Positions 1 to 9,913 are shown, counted from the first letter of the stretch. The stretch: DNA of 64,000 nucleotides from CAZSXU01 sp964610505 (GCA_964610505.1 CAZSXU010000018.1:16926-80925); one strand, 5' to 3'. Numbers and translations: made by a program. Notes: generated by a model from the letters alone, not told the origin.

Positions 1-1267
1 GGCGGCCGTAGGCGACGAGTGGAGCGTTCCGATGGGGGACGTGGACGTCCGAGTGATCCTCCCGTGGGCATTCGAATCCGGAGTCGAGGCGAACCAGGGC
101 GCGACCGCCCGATTGGAAGAAGGAATGACGGTGATCGACTTCCACCGGGACTCCCTCGACGACGAGGAGGGTTACCGCGTGACCGTCGAGTTTCCGCAGA
201 GGCTGACGATCGCTCCCCGCGAAGGGTCCGGGCTCGCGGAGACGACGGTGACCATCGTTGCCTCCGGTGTCCTGGTCCTGATTCTTCTGATGGTGTTCTT
301 CTGGAAGCGGGTCGGCCGAGTGGAGGCGAGAGGCGTTCCCTCGGCGGTGGCCACGTATCCGGATGCCGGCCTCAGTATCGCCGAGGCGGCCGGTCTGGTC
401 CACTACGGCACGATGGGTCGGGCGGCGGTCACTTCCCTGGTGTTCGACCTGGCGCGTCGCGGGATCCTCCGGATCGAGGCTCGAGCAAAGAAAGGCGCCT
501 TCGGCACACGATCGTTTGACGTGAGCGCCCGAATGATCGACCGTTCGGGCGATCTACCCGCCTGGGACGAGAGAGTCTTTCAGGAGCTTGAGAAAGAAGG
601 GAACCTGAAGAAGTTCAGCCGGCGGACGTCGGTGATTTCCAAGACGCTGAAAGATATCACGGGTCGCCTTCGCGAAATCGGTCTGATCTCCAAAGAGCGT
701 GAATCTCTCCGGCGGAAATGGCTGATTGGATCCCTGATCCTGGCCATCGTGTCGGTGGTGTTCATGGTCTTCGTGGTTCTCAACGTCTGGAAGGATCTCC
801 TGGCGCCGGCGATTCTGGTCTTCGCTGGGGGGTGGGGGCTCGCCATTACGAGTGCGTTGATCGAGACTCGCTCGCCGCGAGGGATGATGCTGGCGGGGGC
901 CTTCCGGAGCTACGGGCGCTGGCAGAGGAAGCGTGTCGAGGATCTGATCCAGGCCGATCCGTCCGAGGCGGCCGGTCGTTTCACGGAGAACTTGCCGGAG
1001 CTGGTTCTGGACAAGAAAGTGGATCGACAGTGGATCAAGAAGCTGCAGAAAGACGTGAAAGACAAACCAATCGAGTTCCGGCTTCCCGATTGGATGAATC
1101 TGAGAGACGCTTCCGGGAATCCCTTGGATGCCGCGGTTGCGGCGGTGGAGTGCTTCACTGCATTCACCGAGAGCGTGGCCGTTGTCGGCGCGTATGCCGG
1201 TGGAGCCATTGCCGGGGGCGCGGGGGGCGCGGGGGGCGGTGGGGGCGGTGGGGGAGGCGCGGGATAG
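1..1267 (+). CDS. DUF2207 membrane protein, C-terminal part (5' end outside window)
   Basis: The frame is open from base 2, so the start lies upstream; 421 residues are visible. The layout is that of the DUF2207 (YciQ-like) family: an extracytoplasmic beta-rich domain, a membrane helix at visible residues about 83-105 (VTIVASGVLVLILLMVFFW), a cytoplasmic stretch, a pair of helices at about 238-285 (WLIGSLILAIVSVVFMVFVV, then LLAPAILVFAGGWGLAIT), and a glycine-only tail (GGAGGAGGGGGGGGGAG). That Gly-rich end is typical of the family. Its biochemical role is not established. The gene faces a convergent glycosyltransferase-like gene, with a perfect palindrome between them. Family assignment is from overall layout and is fairly secure; function is unknown. 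Confidence 0.75.
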   Translation, partial: AAVGDEWSVPMGDVDVRVILPWAFESGVEANQGATARLEEGMTVIDFHRDSLDDEEGYRVTVEFPQRLTIAPREGSGLAETTVTIVASGVLVLILLMVFFWKRVGRVEARGVPSAVATYPDAGLSIAEAAGLVHYGTMGRAAVTSLVFDLARRGILRIEARAKKGAFGTRSFDVSARMIDRSGDLPAWDERVFQELEKEGNLKKFSRRTSVISKTLKDITGRLREIGLISKERESLRRKWLIGSLILAIVSVVFMVFVVLNVWKDLLAPAILVFAGGWGLAITSALIETRSPRGMMLAGAFRSYGRWQRKRVEDLIQADPSEAAGRFTENLPELVLDKKVDRQWIKKLQKDVKDKPIEFRLPDWMNLRDASGNPLDAAVAAVECFTAFTESVAVVGAYAGGAIAGGAGGAGGGGGGGGGAG

Positions 1268-1322
1268 CGCGACAACGTGACAACATCAGAACCCGGAGCC
1301 ACAATCACAGGGGGAGACACCG

Positions 1323-1352
1323 ACGGGCGATTCGATGCATCGAATCGCCCGT
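1323..1352. terminator. Perfect 30-nt palindrome between convergent genes
   Basis: Fifteen bases starting ACGGGCGATTCGATG are followed directly by their exact reverse complement. It lies between the DUF2207 stop and the end of the convergent gene at 1409. No strong T tract follows on either strand, so it may be a bidirectional hairpin terminator or a protein-binding palindrome. Confidence 0.5.
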
Positions 1353-1408
1353 GTTCGCATTTCCTCGCTCTCGCCGCCGTGATCGCCGGATGCGTGCTCC
1401 GGAGTGCT

Positions 1409-3001
1409 TCAGGAATGCCCGTCTTGCGGTTCTCCGATCCTCCCCTCGAAAATCTCGTACCGCCCGAAGACTCCCAGAGTTTTGAGATAGACGGGAACCA
1501 CCTTCCGCTGCTCGTCGCGGTAGAACCGCCTGTGTTCCCCATCCCTATGCCCGGGAATCGTCACATAGAGAAATTCCGTCACGCCGTTTTCCCTGAGACG
1601 CCGCGCCAGGGTCATTTCGTCCCGAGGTTTCCTCGGCCAGAAGAACGCTCTCTCATCGCAGAGTGCCGTCAACTCCAGAGCGTACCATTGGTTGGACACA
1701 GCGATGTATCCGGTATCGCTCCGCCGCAGCCGCTCCAACGCGGGCCGGACACGTTCTCGGTAGTCTCTCACCAGGTGGAGGGGGCCCTGGTACGTGTTCC
1801 GGGCCACGCCCAGAGCCAGCGTCACGAGAAACACGGCCCCGTAGACCCACCGCACGGGAGCCCGGCGGTGAGTCATGGCCGTGTGCAGCTGGTACGAACA
1901 GGCGAAGACCAGGAGCGGAATCACCACGAGAAGGTATCGCGGCCCCCATTGCTTGCCTCCCCAGTCCGGAACCAGGAATGGAACGGCGAAGCACGGAACC
2001 AGAATCGTGGCCAGCAGGAGGAGGGACAGCGCCTTCTTCCCGGATAGAAAGAGCAGGGGAAGCGCCAGCAGGAAGAAGAACATGGAGGGAAACCTGCTCA
2101 GTAGGTTCGCCTGAAGACTCAAGAAGATAAACCGAACCGTGGCGAATCCCATGGTGGCGGAGATTCCGCCGGCGACCTGAATCCCGCGACTACCCAGGAA
2201 GTGACCGTACAGGATCTGATTGGCGAGCATGAACAACGCCGCCACCAATCCGCAGGCCGAGGCAAACCACAGTGTTTCCGGACGCCGCCTGAAGATGTAC
2301 CGGATCAGCAGGACCAGGAGCGCCGGGGCCAACACCAGCGAAGCCTCGGGGCGAACCCAGACGGACAGGCCGCTGAGAAGTCCGAGCAGGACGGCGCGCC
2401 GGACCGGGTATTCGGAATTCCACGATTTCACCGCGAAATCCACTGCGAAGAAGACCAGGAGCGCCCCGAGGGTGAACTCCCAGAACATCCCGCCGTAGAG
2501 TGTCAGGGGCGAGGCGAGAATCAGTGCGGTGAGACCGAGGCAAAGAACCCCCGGTCCGACTCCCAGGGCTCGGCCCGCCGAAACGAACCTCCACCACAGC
2601 AGCCACAGGGCCAGAATAGGAATGACGTACAAACCCCTGAAGCCCAGAAGAAGGAACAGGGGTGTGCTCAACGCCTGAAAAAGAAACGGGAAGACGACCA
2701 TGTGGCCGCCGGGGGAGTCGTAGGTGAAGGGGGGAGCGAAAGGATACTGGCCGCTCTCCCAGATATCCTTGACCCACTGCGGATGCGGGGGCTGGTGGTA
2801 GATGGAGAAGTCGCCCCTCGCGTATTGCCGGACCATGAGATACTTGAGTCCGCCGTCCCCGCTGTAGAACACCTCGTCCTTCACCTGGAGGAACAGAAAA
2901 AGCGATAGGAGCACGCCCAGGGCATAGATGACCGCCAGGAGGATTCCCGCTCGGGATCTTGGCGTCTTGGGGTCCGACACGTTTGAGTGTTGTGCTTTCA
3001 T
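1409..3001 (-). CDS. Polytopic membrane glycosyltransferase-like protein (GT-C type)
   Basis: A 530-residue protein with about ten or more hydrophobic helices and a large first loop carrying acidic and aromatic residues (DGGLKYLMVRQYARGDFSIY). This is the general layout of GT-C / mannosyltransferase-like membrane enzymes that use polyprenyl-phosphate sugars; substrate cannot be told. The start chosen is the ATG of MKAQHSN at 3001. It overlaps the stop of the upstream rRNA methyltransferase as ATGA, which argues for translational coupling. An upstream in-frame start at 3046 would lie inside the neighbour. The family label is from topology only; it could be an uncharacterised membrane protein. 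Confidence 0.6.
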   Translation of the reverse strand: MKAQHSNVSDPKTPRSRAGILLAVIYALGVLLSLFLFLQVKDEVFYSGDGGLKYLMVRQYARGDFSIYHQPPHPQWVKDIWESGQYPFAPPFTYDSPGGHMVVFPFLFQALSTPLFLLLGFRGLYVIPILALWLLWWRFVSAGRALGVGPGVLCLGLTALILASPLTLYGGMFWEFTLGALLVFFAVDFAVKSWNSEYPVRRAVLLGLLSGLSVWVRPEASLVLAPALLVLLIRYIFRRRPETLWFASACGLVAALFMLANQILYGHFLGSRGIQVAGGISATMGFATVRFIFLSLQANLLSRFPSMFFFLLALPLLFLSGKKALSLLLLATILVPCFAVPFLVPDWGGKQWGPRYLLVVIPLLVFACSYQLHTAMTHRRAPVRWVYGAVFLVTLALGVARNTYQGPLHLVRDYRERVRPALERLRRSDTGYIAVSNQWYALELTALCDERAFFWPRKPRDEMTLARRLRENGVTEFLYVTIPGHRDGEHRRFYRDEQRKVVPVYLKTLGVFGRYEIFEGRIGEPQDGHS

Positions 3002-4284
3002 GTCTCCGCGGTTCCGCCTTCGCTTCGCTCCATGAGCGCCACGCACTCCACGTGCGCCGTCTGCGGGAAGAGATCGACGATTTCGAGGGAGCCGAGCGCG
3101 TACCCGACTTCGGTGAGGCGGGCGACGTCCCGCGCCAGGGTCGCCGGATCACAAGAGACATAGAGAATTCGGTTGGGACCAAGATCGGCGAGCGTGGGAA
3201 TCACGTTCCCCTCGAGACCGGTTCGCGGAGGATCGGCGAGAACGGTAACGGGAGATCCCTCGGGCAGGCCGGATGCCACGTCGGGAAGCACTTTCTCCAC
3301 GGGTCCCTCGAGAATCTCTACGTTTGGTGTCTGATTGATCTCTATGTTGGACTTGAAATCCCGAATTCCCGATCGGGCGATCTCAATTCCAACAACCCGG
3401 TCGAACTTCGCCGCGAGCGTAATCGCGAAGGTCCCCACCCCCGCATAGAGATCCACCAGCGTACCACCGCCTTCACCCAGGATGCGATGGACGGCGGCGA
3501 CGAGGTTCCCCGCACCTTCGTAGTTCACCTGAAAGAAGGATCCGGCTCCCACCCGGAAACGGCGCTCGGCGAAGTCCATCTCCATCATGGACGTTCCCCG
3601 AATGGGCTTGGCGTTGAAGAGCACGCCCACCGCCCCCGGAAACGGCGGCTCTCCCTTGTCGAGAACGGCCATCCGCTTCGCCAATCGACCCCGCAACCTG
3701 GGATGTCCGGTGACCGCGGCAATCACGCGCCCCCGGGGGTCGAGCCGGAAGGACGCCTTTTCCGCCGTTGGGAGGGTCTTCAGCCACGGAAGAGCGCTCC
3801 GGTTCCAGTCGTCGGGCATCAAGAGACAGGCGTCGATGGGCACGACCCGGTTGGATCCACGTTGGACCAGGCCGACGCGTCCCCCCTCGCCATAGGAGAG
3901 GCGGATCCGGTTTCGGTAGCCGAACGCGGGGCAAACGGGACGCGGATCGGGCAGAATCTCGTGCACGTCCAGGCGGCCGATCCGCTGGAAGGCGTCCAGC
4001 ACCATGGTCCTCTTGGCGGCCAGCTGTTCTTCGTGAGGGAGGAACTGCAGGTCGCATCCGCCGCAGCGGCCGAAGTACGGGCACGGCGCTTCGCTCCGGC
4101 GGGGATGCGGCTCCAGAACCTCCAGGAGCCTTGCCCGCATGTAGTGGGGGTGTTCCTCGGTAGGGGTCACCCGCACGCGCTCGCCCGGCGCCACCAGAGG
4201 AACGAGCACGCGTTTGCCCTCCACCTGGCCCAGCCCCAAACCGCCGTGGACGATCTTCTCGATCACTACTTCAAGAGTGGACAA
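2998..4284 (-). CDS. rlmD: 23S rRNA (uracil-C5)-methyltransferase, RlmD/RumA family
   Basis: A 428-residue SAM-dependent m5U methyltransferase. It has an N-terminal TRAM domain (VEKIVHGGLGLG-like opening, then GERVRV), a [4Fe-4S] cysteine set (APCPYFGRCGGCDLQ plus RPVCPAFGYRNR), a Rossmann SAM site (VDLYAGVGTFAI), and the catalytic motif DPPRTGL...YVSCDPATLARD with the nucleophilic Cys. The start is set at a TTG (4284) preceded by GGGGGAG about 7 nt upstream. The longer open frame to 4410 reads through intergenic short tandem repeats and gives low-complexity peptide, so it is rejected. It is coupled by ATGA to the downstream membrane gene. RlmC/TrmA are alternatives within the family; the Fe-S site favours RlmD/RlmC. 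Confidence 0.85.
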   Translation of the reverse strand: MSTLEVVIEKIVHGGLGLGQVEGKRVLVPLVAPGERVRVTPTEEHPHYMRARLLEVLEPHPRRSEAPCPYFGRCGGCDLQFLPHEEQLAAKRTMVLDAFQRIGRLDVHEILPDPRPVCPAFGYRNRIRLSYGEGGRVGLVQRGSNRVVPIDACLLMPDDWNRSALPWLKTLPTAEKASFRLDPRGRVIAAVTGHPRLRGRLAKRMAVLDKGEPPFPGAVGVLFNAKPIRGTSMMEMDFAERRFRVGAGSFFQVNYEGAGNLVAAVHRILGEGGGTLVDLYAGVGTFAITLAAKFDRVVGIEIARSGIRDFKSNIEINQTPNVEILEGPVEKVLPDVASGLPEGSPVTVLADPPRTGLEGNVIPTLADLGPNRILYVSCDPATLARDVARLTEVGYALGSLEIVDLFPQTAHVECVALMERSEGGTAET

Positions 4285-4303
4285 GAGACAGCTCCCCCAT
4301 CTT

Positions 4304-4330
4304 CGAATGGGCGAATGGGCGAACGGGCGG
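4304..4330. repeat. Short tandem repeat, GAATGGGC type (family C)
   Basis: Units of about 8 nt (GAATGGGC, GAATGGGC, GAACGGGC) lie just upstream of the rRNA methyltransferase start. The same unit recurs at 39719-39752. Confidence 0.7.
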
Positions 4331-4344
4331 ACCCCAATCCACCC

Positions 4345-4370
4345 GCCACAGATTGCACAGATTCCACGGA
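4345..4370. repeat. Short tandem repeat, CACAGATTN type (family A)
   Basis: The 9-nt unit (CACAGATTG, CACAGATTC, CACGGA) is read on the plus strand. Related copies occur at 9919, 13516, 26518, 36785 and 63119. Confidence 0.7.
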
Positions 4371-4590
4371 AGAAATCAAGACGTTCGGAGGAAGGGACCC
4401 GTTTGGCCATTGACGGTTCCCTCCTCCGAACCGCCCTACTCTAATACTCCGCCGTCTCCGGATCAACCTCATCCGTGCCGCACGTTCCTCTGCCGAAAAC
4501 GCTTGCTCTGCCGGAACCGCTTCCCTACAATCCCTGCGAACGTTCTTCTTCTTGAGCTGCAGCGACTCTCCACACAACCCGGGAGGATCC

Positions 4591-6753
4591 ATGTCGGACC
4601 CGTTGGCAGGTTTCAAGCCATACGTTCCCGATGATTCCAAGATGCGGGAGCTCTCTTTCAAATCCATCCTGTTCGGGACGATCTTCGGACTCCTGTTCGG
4701 AGCGGTCACCGTATATCTGGGCCTGAGGGCGGGCCTCACGGTCACCGTGAACATTCCGATCGCCATCATCGCAATCGCCGTCTTTCGAGCGCTCTATAAG
4801 ATGAAGTTGGCCGAGAAGGCGACGATTCTCGAGATCAACACGGCCCAGACCGTCGGGGCTGCGTGCGAGTCCATCGCGGCCGGCTCGATCTTCACGCTCC
4901 CGGCGTTGTTCTTCCTGGGATACAAGCTGTCCATGCTGCACGCGTTTGCCGTCGCTCTCGCCGGGGGGCTTCTGGGCGTCTGTTACCTGGTGCCGCTCAG
5001 AAGCTATCTTATCGAGAAAGAGCACGGGGTTCTCCCGTATCCCGAAGGTGTGGCGTGCGCGGAAGTGATCAAGAGCGGTGAGAAGGGCGGCGCGTCCGCG
5101 GCCATGGTGTTCTGGGGCGCCGGTATCGGCGCCGCGTACAAGCTTCTGGGGAGCGCGGTCCAGTTGTGGCGGGAGAAACCTTTCTGGAACCCGGACTTCT
5201 ACAGGGGATCGACGCTTGTGGCGGAGACCTCGCCGGAGATGCTGGGTGTGGGATATATCATCGGAGTCCGGACGTCCTGCATCATGGTGGCCGGGGGGCT
5301 TCTCTCCTGGATGGTCCTCATTCCCATGATCTACTTCTTCAAGCACGTGGTCCCGGGAACCGAGCCGAATCTGGCCGAGTACGGGGGGATGTACGGATAC
5401 GCCAAGGTGCTCTGGAACACGTACATCCGATACATCGGGGCCGGAGCCGTTGCGGCCGGCGGGCTCATCAATCTCGCTCGGGCGCTCCCGACCATCATCG
5501 GCAGCTTCAAGGCCAGCGTCACAGATCTGCGGTCGTCGGGGAAGGGAGACGTGAAGGAAGCGGTTCCCCGGACGCGGCAGGACATATCGCTCAAGGTCGT
5601 GCTGGCCGGGACAATCATCGCGATTCTGGTCACGTGGGGCGTGCTCTCTCTCGTCATCATGCCGGGCCCGGAGTTCTACTTCTCCAACTTCGTCGCCGCC
5701 ATCATGGTGGCCGTCTTCGGTTTCTTCTTTGCGACCGTTTCCGCCCGGCTGGTGGGTGAGATCGGTGTATCTTCGAATCCCACGTCCGGAATGACCATCG
5801 CTACGCTCATGGCCACATGTCTGATCTTTTTGGCCATCGGCTGGACGGGCGGAGCGTATGCGGCCATCGCCCTCTCCATCGGCGCCGTGGTCTGCATCTG
5901 TGCCTCTAACGCCGGAAACGTGGGGCAGAGTCTCAAGACCGGTTTCTTCCTGGGATGCACGCCCCGGAAACAGGAGATCGGATACACGATCGGCGCGCTG
6001 ACGTCGATCCTGGCCGTCGGCTTCACCCTCATTGCAGTGCACCAATGGACATATCGGGCCGAACCGGTTCAACCGACCCTGCACGTTCAGGCGCCGCCTG
6101 TGGCCGTTGCCCCGGTTGTGGATGAGTACAGCTACCGTGGCACGGACTACGACGTGATACAGGTGAGGGAGGCTACGGCGGATCTCGCCGTGGGGAACTA
6201 CCTGGTGAGCTCCAAGAGCGGGCAGGTGACTCATACGCTCGAGGGAGGAATCGGCAGCGAGCTCCTTCCGGCGCCCCAGGCTCGGCTGATGGCCACCGTG
6301 ATCGACGGAATGTTGAAACAGAAACTCCCGTGGGAGCTCATCTTCATCGGAATCGTGATCACCATTGTCCTGGAGCTGGGGAAGGTCAGGGGCCTTCCGT
6401 TCGCCGTCGGGGTGTACCTGCCCCTCTACACGTCCGCCCCCATTTTCTTCGGGGGTCTGATTCGGTGGTTGGTGGAGCGGAGGCAGCAGAAGAAGGACGT
6501 CCTGGACAAGGCGCAGGCGATTGCCGAGGAAGAATCGGGCCCGGGGATGCTCGCCTCCGCAGGGCTCATCGCCGGCGGTGCGCTGGCGGGTCTCGGGATC
6601 GCCGCGCTCACGGGCTTCGAGCTGGAAGAAGCCGTTGCGATCGGTCCTCGGATCCTGGGCGCACTGGCCACGAATCACGTCGTTGCGGTCATCATCTTCG
6701 CCGTCCTCTGTTTCTGGCTGTACAGGGTCGGGTTGAAGAAGAAGAATGTCTAG
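4591..6753 (+). CDS. OPT-family oligopeptide / metal-chelate transporter
   Basis: A 720-residue polytopic inner-membrane protein of the oligopeptide transporter (OPT) superfamily. The start MSDPLAGFKPY has GGGAGG just upstream. Family landmarks: FGAVTVYLGLRAGLTVTVNIPIAII near residue 35; EINTAQTVGAAC about residue 80; the YPEGVACAEVIKSG loop about 155; SSNPTSGMTIATL about 395; and a GLIRWLVERR segment near the C-terminus. An extracytoplasmic insert about residues 490-575 (from HVQAPPVAVAPVVDEYSYRG) separates the last helices. Bacterial OPT proteins move peptides or metal-siderophore-like complexes; substrate unknown. It stands alone, followed by the pullulanase gene in the same direction. Confidence 0.88.
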   Translation: MSDPLAGFKPYVPDDSKMRELSFKSILFGTIFGLLFGAVTVYLGLRAGLTVTVNIPIAIIAIAVFRALYKMKLAEKATILEINTAQTVGAACESIAAGSIFTLPALFFLGYKLSMLHAFAVALAGGLLGVCYLVPLRSYLIEKEHGVLPYPEGVACAEVIKSGEKGGASAAMVFWGAGIGAAYKLLGSAVQLWREKPFWNPDFYRGSTLVAETSPEMLGVGYIIGVRTSCIMVAGGLLSWMVLIPMIYFFKHVVPGTEPNLAEYGGMYGYAKVLWNTYIRYIGAGAVAAGGLINLARALPTIIGSFKASVTDLRSSGKGDVKEAVPRTRQDISLKVVLAGTIIAILVTWGVLSLVIMPGPEFYFSNFVAAIMVAVFGFFFATVSARLVGEIGVSSNPTSGMTIATLMATCLIFLAIGWTGGAYAAIALSIGAVVCICASNAGNVGQSLKTGFFLGCTPRKQEIGYTIGALTSILAVGFTLIAVHQWTYRAEPVQPTLHVQAPPVAVAPVVDEYSYRGTDYDVIQVREATADLAVGNYLVSSKSGQVTHTLEGGIGSELLPAPQARLMATVIDGMLKQKLPWELIFIGIVITIVLELGKVRGLPFAVGVYLPLYTSAPIFFGGLIRWLVERRQQKKDVLDKAQAIAEEESGPGMLASAGLIAGGALAGLGIAALTGFELEEAVAIGPRILGALATNHVVAVIIFAVLCFWLYRVGLKKKNV

Positions 6754-6858
6754 ACCGGCGCGCGAGGGCGCGACAGTGGTAGAGCGGGAAGGCGCGCCGA
6801 GGCCCGTATCCGCGGGCCACCGTGCGATTGCACGATCCGCGGACAACCGGGGGGGAGA

Positions 6859-9786
6859 ATGCGAATGCTGGGACAGTCCTTCCGAACGGCGGCGGCCGGG
6901 CTCATGCTGGCGGGAGTGGCGGTGGGATGTGGAGGGGTGGGGCCGGAGCCGCAGATGCCGGTGGACCGGGGTCCGGACGTTGTAACGGTTGCCGCCGGAC
7001 ATTTCATCGTCCACTACAACCGGCACGCCGGAGATTACGACGGTTGGACCCTGTGGACGTGGGACGACAAGACGGAACAGGACTCCCGCGAGCTTAAGCC
7101 CGCCGGGAAAGACGACTTCGGCGTCTACTTTGATGTGGACGCGGCGCTCTACGGCGACGGTCTTCAAGTCGGCGTCCTCCCCAAGTTTGGGAACTGGGAG
7201 AGCAAGGACGCGCCGGACCGGATCTGGACTCCGGATCTCGGGACCCACGTCTGGATTCTCTCGGGCCATCCCAAGTTGTTCTCCGAGATGCCGGATATCT
7301 CGCCAGCCGCGGCGGGCTCGGCAACGCTCACCGTCCATTACCACCGTCCGGACGAAGACTATAGAGGGTGGACGCTCTGGACCTGGAATGACATCACGGA
7401 CCGGGACTCCAAGGAGCTGGGGGCCGCCGATAGGGATGACTACGGGCTCGTATTCCGGGTGACAAAGTCGGACTATGGCGACGGCACGCAGATCGGGCTC
7501 CTGCCGAAGTACGGCAACTGGGATTCGAAGGACGGCCCCGACCGTATCTGGTTTCCCTTCGTGGGGGATGAAATCTGGATTCTGGCGACTCGAGAGGAAC
7601 TGTTCACGAAGAGGCCCGACACGACACCCTGGGTTCAGGGGGCGTTTCTGGATGCGGCCGGCGCGATCACCGTCGGCTTGTCGAGATCCATGCCGATGGA
7701 AGACATTGGCCCGGCCGCGTTCGAGATCGTCGATCCTCGAGGCAGAAGACGGAGCATCCTCTCGGCCTCGGGCCAGCGTCCATCCGGGGGCAAGGCTCGC
7801 CGCGTGCGGCTGACGCTAGAGACGCCGCTGGATCTTTCGGAGCCGTTGGGTGAGTTCACCGTATCCGCCAAGGGATACCAGCCGGGGAAGCTCACGATGG
7901 GGAGCATTCTGGACTCGAATGCATTCGTCTCAAACATGCCGCTGGGTGCGGTTTACTCCCCGGAAGCAACCGTGTTTCGGGTTTTTGCCCCGACGGCGGG
8001 TTCGGTGACGCTGCTTCTGTATGATGCGCCGCAGGGGGGACGGGCCCAAGACATCTCGATGGTCCTCGCCGAGAAAGGGGTATGGGAGGCGACGGTCGAG
8101 GGCGATCTGGCCGGCACCTACTACACGCTCAAAGCCGACGGCGCCGATCCCCGGTTCCGGCCCGACCGCGAGCTGATCGATCCCTACTCCCGGTGCAACA
8201 CGGCCCACAACGGCCGGGGAATGATCTTTGACGATCGGACCCCGATCGAGGATCGGCCGGATGTTCCGATCGAAGATGCCGTGATCTACGAGCTCCACAT
8301 CCGGGATTTCACCATCGACGAGGATTCCGGGATTCGAAACGCCGGCAAGTATCTGGCCTTCACCGAAACCGGGACGACGCTGCCGGGTCACCCCGACATC
8401 ACAACCGGGGTCGATCATCTCGTGGAGCTCGGCGTCAACGCCGTACAGATCATGCCGATCCAGGACTTCGAGAACGATGAATCCAGCGAGCAGTACAACT
8501 GGGGCTACATGCCGGTCCACTTCAACTCGCCCGACGGCTGGTACGCGACTCGGACGGATGACGCCACGCGGGTGGTGGAATTCAAGAAGCTCGTCGACGC
8601 GCTTCACCGGCGCGGCATTCGCGTCATTATGGATGTGGTGTACAACCACACGGCCGAGACCTCCCCGGCCAAGGTCTTCAGCTTCAACGGCCTGGCGCCC
8701 GGCTACTACTATCGTCTGCGGGAGGACGGCAGCTTCTGGAACGGCTCGGGCACGGGCAACGAGACGCGCTCGGAGGCGCCCATGATGCGCCGTTTCATCA
8801 TCGAGTCATGCAAGTACTGGGTGAACGAGTACAAGGTCGACGGATTCCGCTTCGATCTCATGGGGCTTCATGATCTGGAAACCATGGCCCAGCTGGTGAA
8901 CGAGCTCCGGGCGATCGATCCGAATCTCCTGATCCATGGAGAACCCTGGAGCGGCGGAGACACACCCATCAAGAAGACGGAGAAGGGGTCGCAGCGGGGA
9001 CGGCGATTTGCGGTGTTCAACGATCACTTCCGGGATGCCATCAAAGGCGGCGTGTTCGACCGGAACCCCGCGTTCGTTCAGACGGGCAGTCACATCGACC
9101 GCATCAAGAAGGGAATCCTGGGGGCCGTCACCGACTTCGCCGACAATCCATTGGAGACCATGATCTACTGCGCCTGCCATGACAATCACACGTTCTGGGA
9201 CCGGCTGATCCTCACCACGCGGAACCAGACGCGGATTACGGATGAGGACCGCAGGCGGATGAACCGGATGGGCGCCGTCCTGGTGCTGACGTCCCAGGGT
9301 ATCCCGTTTCTTCACTCGGGGCAGGAGATGCTCCGGACGAAGGGCGGAAACGAGAACAGCTACAATGCCCCGGATTCGGTCAACAAGATCCGCTGGTCGT
9401 GGAAGCTCGAAAACCGGGACATCTTCGAATACTACAGGGGATTGATTGCTTTGCGGAAAGCGCACCCGATGTTCCGGATGAAGACGCGCCGGGCGGTGCT
9501 CGCCAACATCAAGTTCCTGGACGATCACCTCGGCATTCGCGTGCCCGCGAAGTGCGTGGGGTATCAGATCGATGGACGGGGCACGGGGGATGAGTGGGAA
9601 CAGGCCCTGGTGCTCTACAATGCCAGAGAGGCTCCCGTCGAATTCACGATTCCCGACGGTGAGTGGACGATCGTCGTGGACGAAGACGAAGCGGGCGTGA
9701 CACCGGTTACGTCCGGGCCGTCAACGGCGTCCGGGGGGAGCGTCCAGGTGCCGGGGCGATCGGCCATGGTCCTGCATATGCCGTAG
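6859..9786 (+). CDS. pulA: Lipoprotein pullulanase, GH13 type I with two CBM41 modules
   Basis: A 975-residue exported alpha-1,6-glucan debranching enzyme. A lipoprotein signal ends at LAGVAVGC (Cys24), so the protein is probably tethered to a membrane. Two CBM41-like starch-binding modules follow (about 45-150 and 155-260; both show W-T-L-W-T-W and NW.SKD.PDRIW), then a CBM48-like domain (about 360-450) and the GH13 barrel. The pullulanase signature YNWGYMPVHFNSPDGWYAT is at about 550, region I DVVYNHT at 592, nucleophile Asp666 in GFRFDLMG, acid/base Glu695 in HGEPW, and Asp775 in CHDNHT. All catalytic residues are present. RBS GGGGGAG precedes the start; a second ATG two codons on (6865) is equally spaced. 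It converges on a secreted amylase, suggesting a starch/glycogen-use locus. Confidence 0.93.
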   Translation: MRMLGQSFRTAAAGLMLAGVAVGCGGVGPEPQMPVDRGPDVVTVAAGHFIVHYNRHAGDYDGWTLWTWDDKTEQDSRELKPAGKDDFGVYFDVDAALYGDGLQVGVLPKFGNWESKDAPDRIWTPDLGTHVWILSGHPKLFSEMPDISPAAAGSATLTVHYHRPDEDYRGWTLWTWNDITDRDSKELGAADRDDYGLVFRVTKSDYGDGTQIGLLPKYGNWDSKDGPDRIWFPFVGDEIWILATREELFTKRPDTTPWVQGAFLDAAGAITVGLSRSMPMEDIGPAAFEIVDPRGRRRSILSASGQRPSGGKARRVRLTLETPLDLSEPLGEFTVSAKGYQPGKLTMGSILDSNAFVSNMPLGAVYSPEATVFRVFAPTAGSVTLLLYDAPQGGRAQDISMVLAEKGVWEATVEGDLAGTYYTLKADGADPRFRPDRELIDPYSRCNTAHNGRGMIFDDRTPIEDRPDVPIEDAVIYELHIRDFTIDEDSGIRNAGKYLAFTETGTTLPGHPDITTGVDHLVELGVNAVQIMPIQDFENDESSEQYNWGYMPVHFNSPDGWYATRTDDATRVVEFKKLVDALHRRGIRVIMDVVYNHTAETSPAKVFSFNGLAPGYYYRLREDGSFWNGSGTGNETRSEAPMMRRFIIESCKYWVNEYKVDGFRFDLMGLHDLETMAQLVNELRAIDPNLLIHGEPWSGGDTPIKKTEKGSQRGRRFAVFNDHFRDAIKGGVFDRNPAFVQTGSHIDRIKKGILGAVTDFADNPLETMIYCACHDNHTFWDRLILTTRNQTRITDEDRRRMNRMGAVLVLTSQGIPFLHSGQEMLRTKGGNENSYNAPDSVNKIRWSWKLENRDIFEYYRGLIALRKAHPMFRMKTRRAVLANIKFLDDHLGIRVPAKCVGYQIDGRGTGDEWEQALVLYNAREAPVEFTIPDGEWTIVVDEDEAGVTPVTSGPSTASGGSVQVPGRSAMVLHMP

Positions 9787-9849
9787 TTCGATATTCGTAA
9801 TTCGTGGTTCGTTCTCGGATACGTGCGTTGGAAAACTTCCAACCCTCGA

Positions 9850-9878
9850 CACGAACCACACGAAGAGCACGAAGGGGA
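9850..9878. repeat. Short tandem repeat, CTTCGTGNN type (family E), inverted
   Basis: Reads CACGAACCACACGAAGAGCA and onward, the reverse of the CTTCGTG units at 13592-13620. It lies in the convergent intergenic space. Confidence 0.6.
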
Positions 9879-9883
9879 ATGCT

Positions 9884-9913
9884 TCCGGGGAGGCAAGGAT
9901 TTGCCTCCCCGGA
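9884..9913. terminator. Bidirectional hairpin terminator between two glucan-hydrolase genes
   Basis: A perfect 13-bp stem (TCCGGGGAGGCAA / TTGCCTCCCCGGA) encloses a GGAT tetraloop and sits between the stops of the convergent pullulanase and amylase genes. A short TTT follows on the plus strand. Confidence 0.7.

Noticed and set aside
4285..4410. Upstream extension of the rRNA methyltransferase by 42 residues
   Set aside because: It is made of family A and C tandem repeats; TTG 4284 has a good RBS and starts at the TRAM domain.
4525..7344. A 939-codon minus-strand open frame
   Set aside because: Arg/Asp/Gly-rich antisense shadow of the OPT transporter and pullulanase genes; a common effect of high GC.
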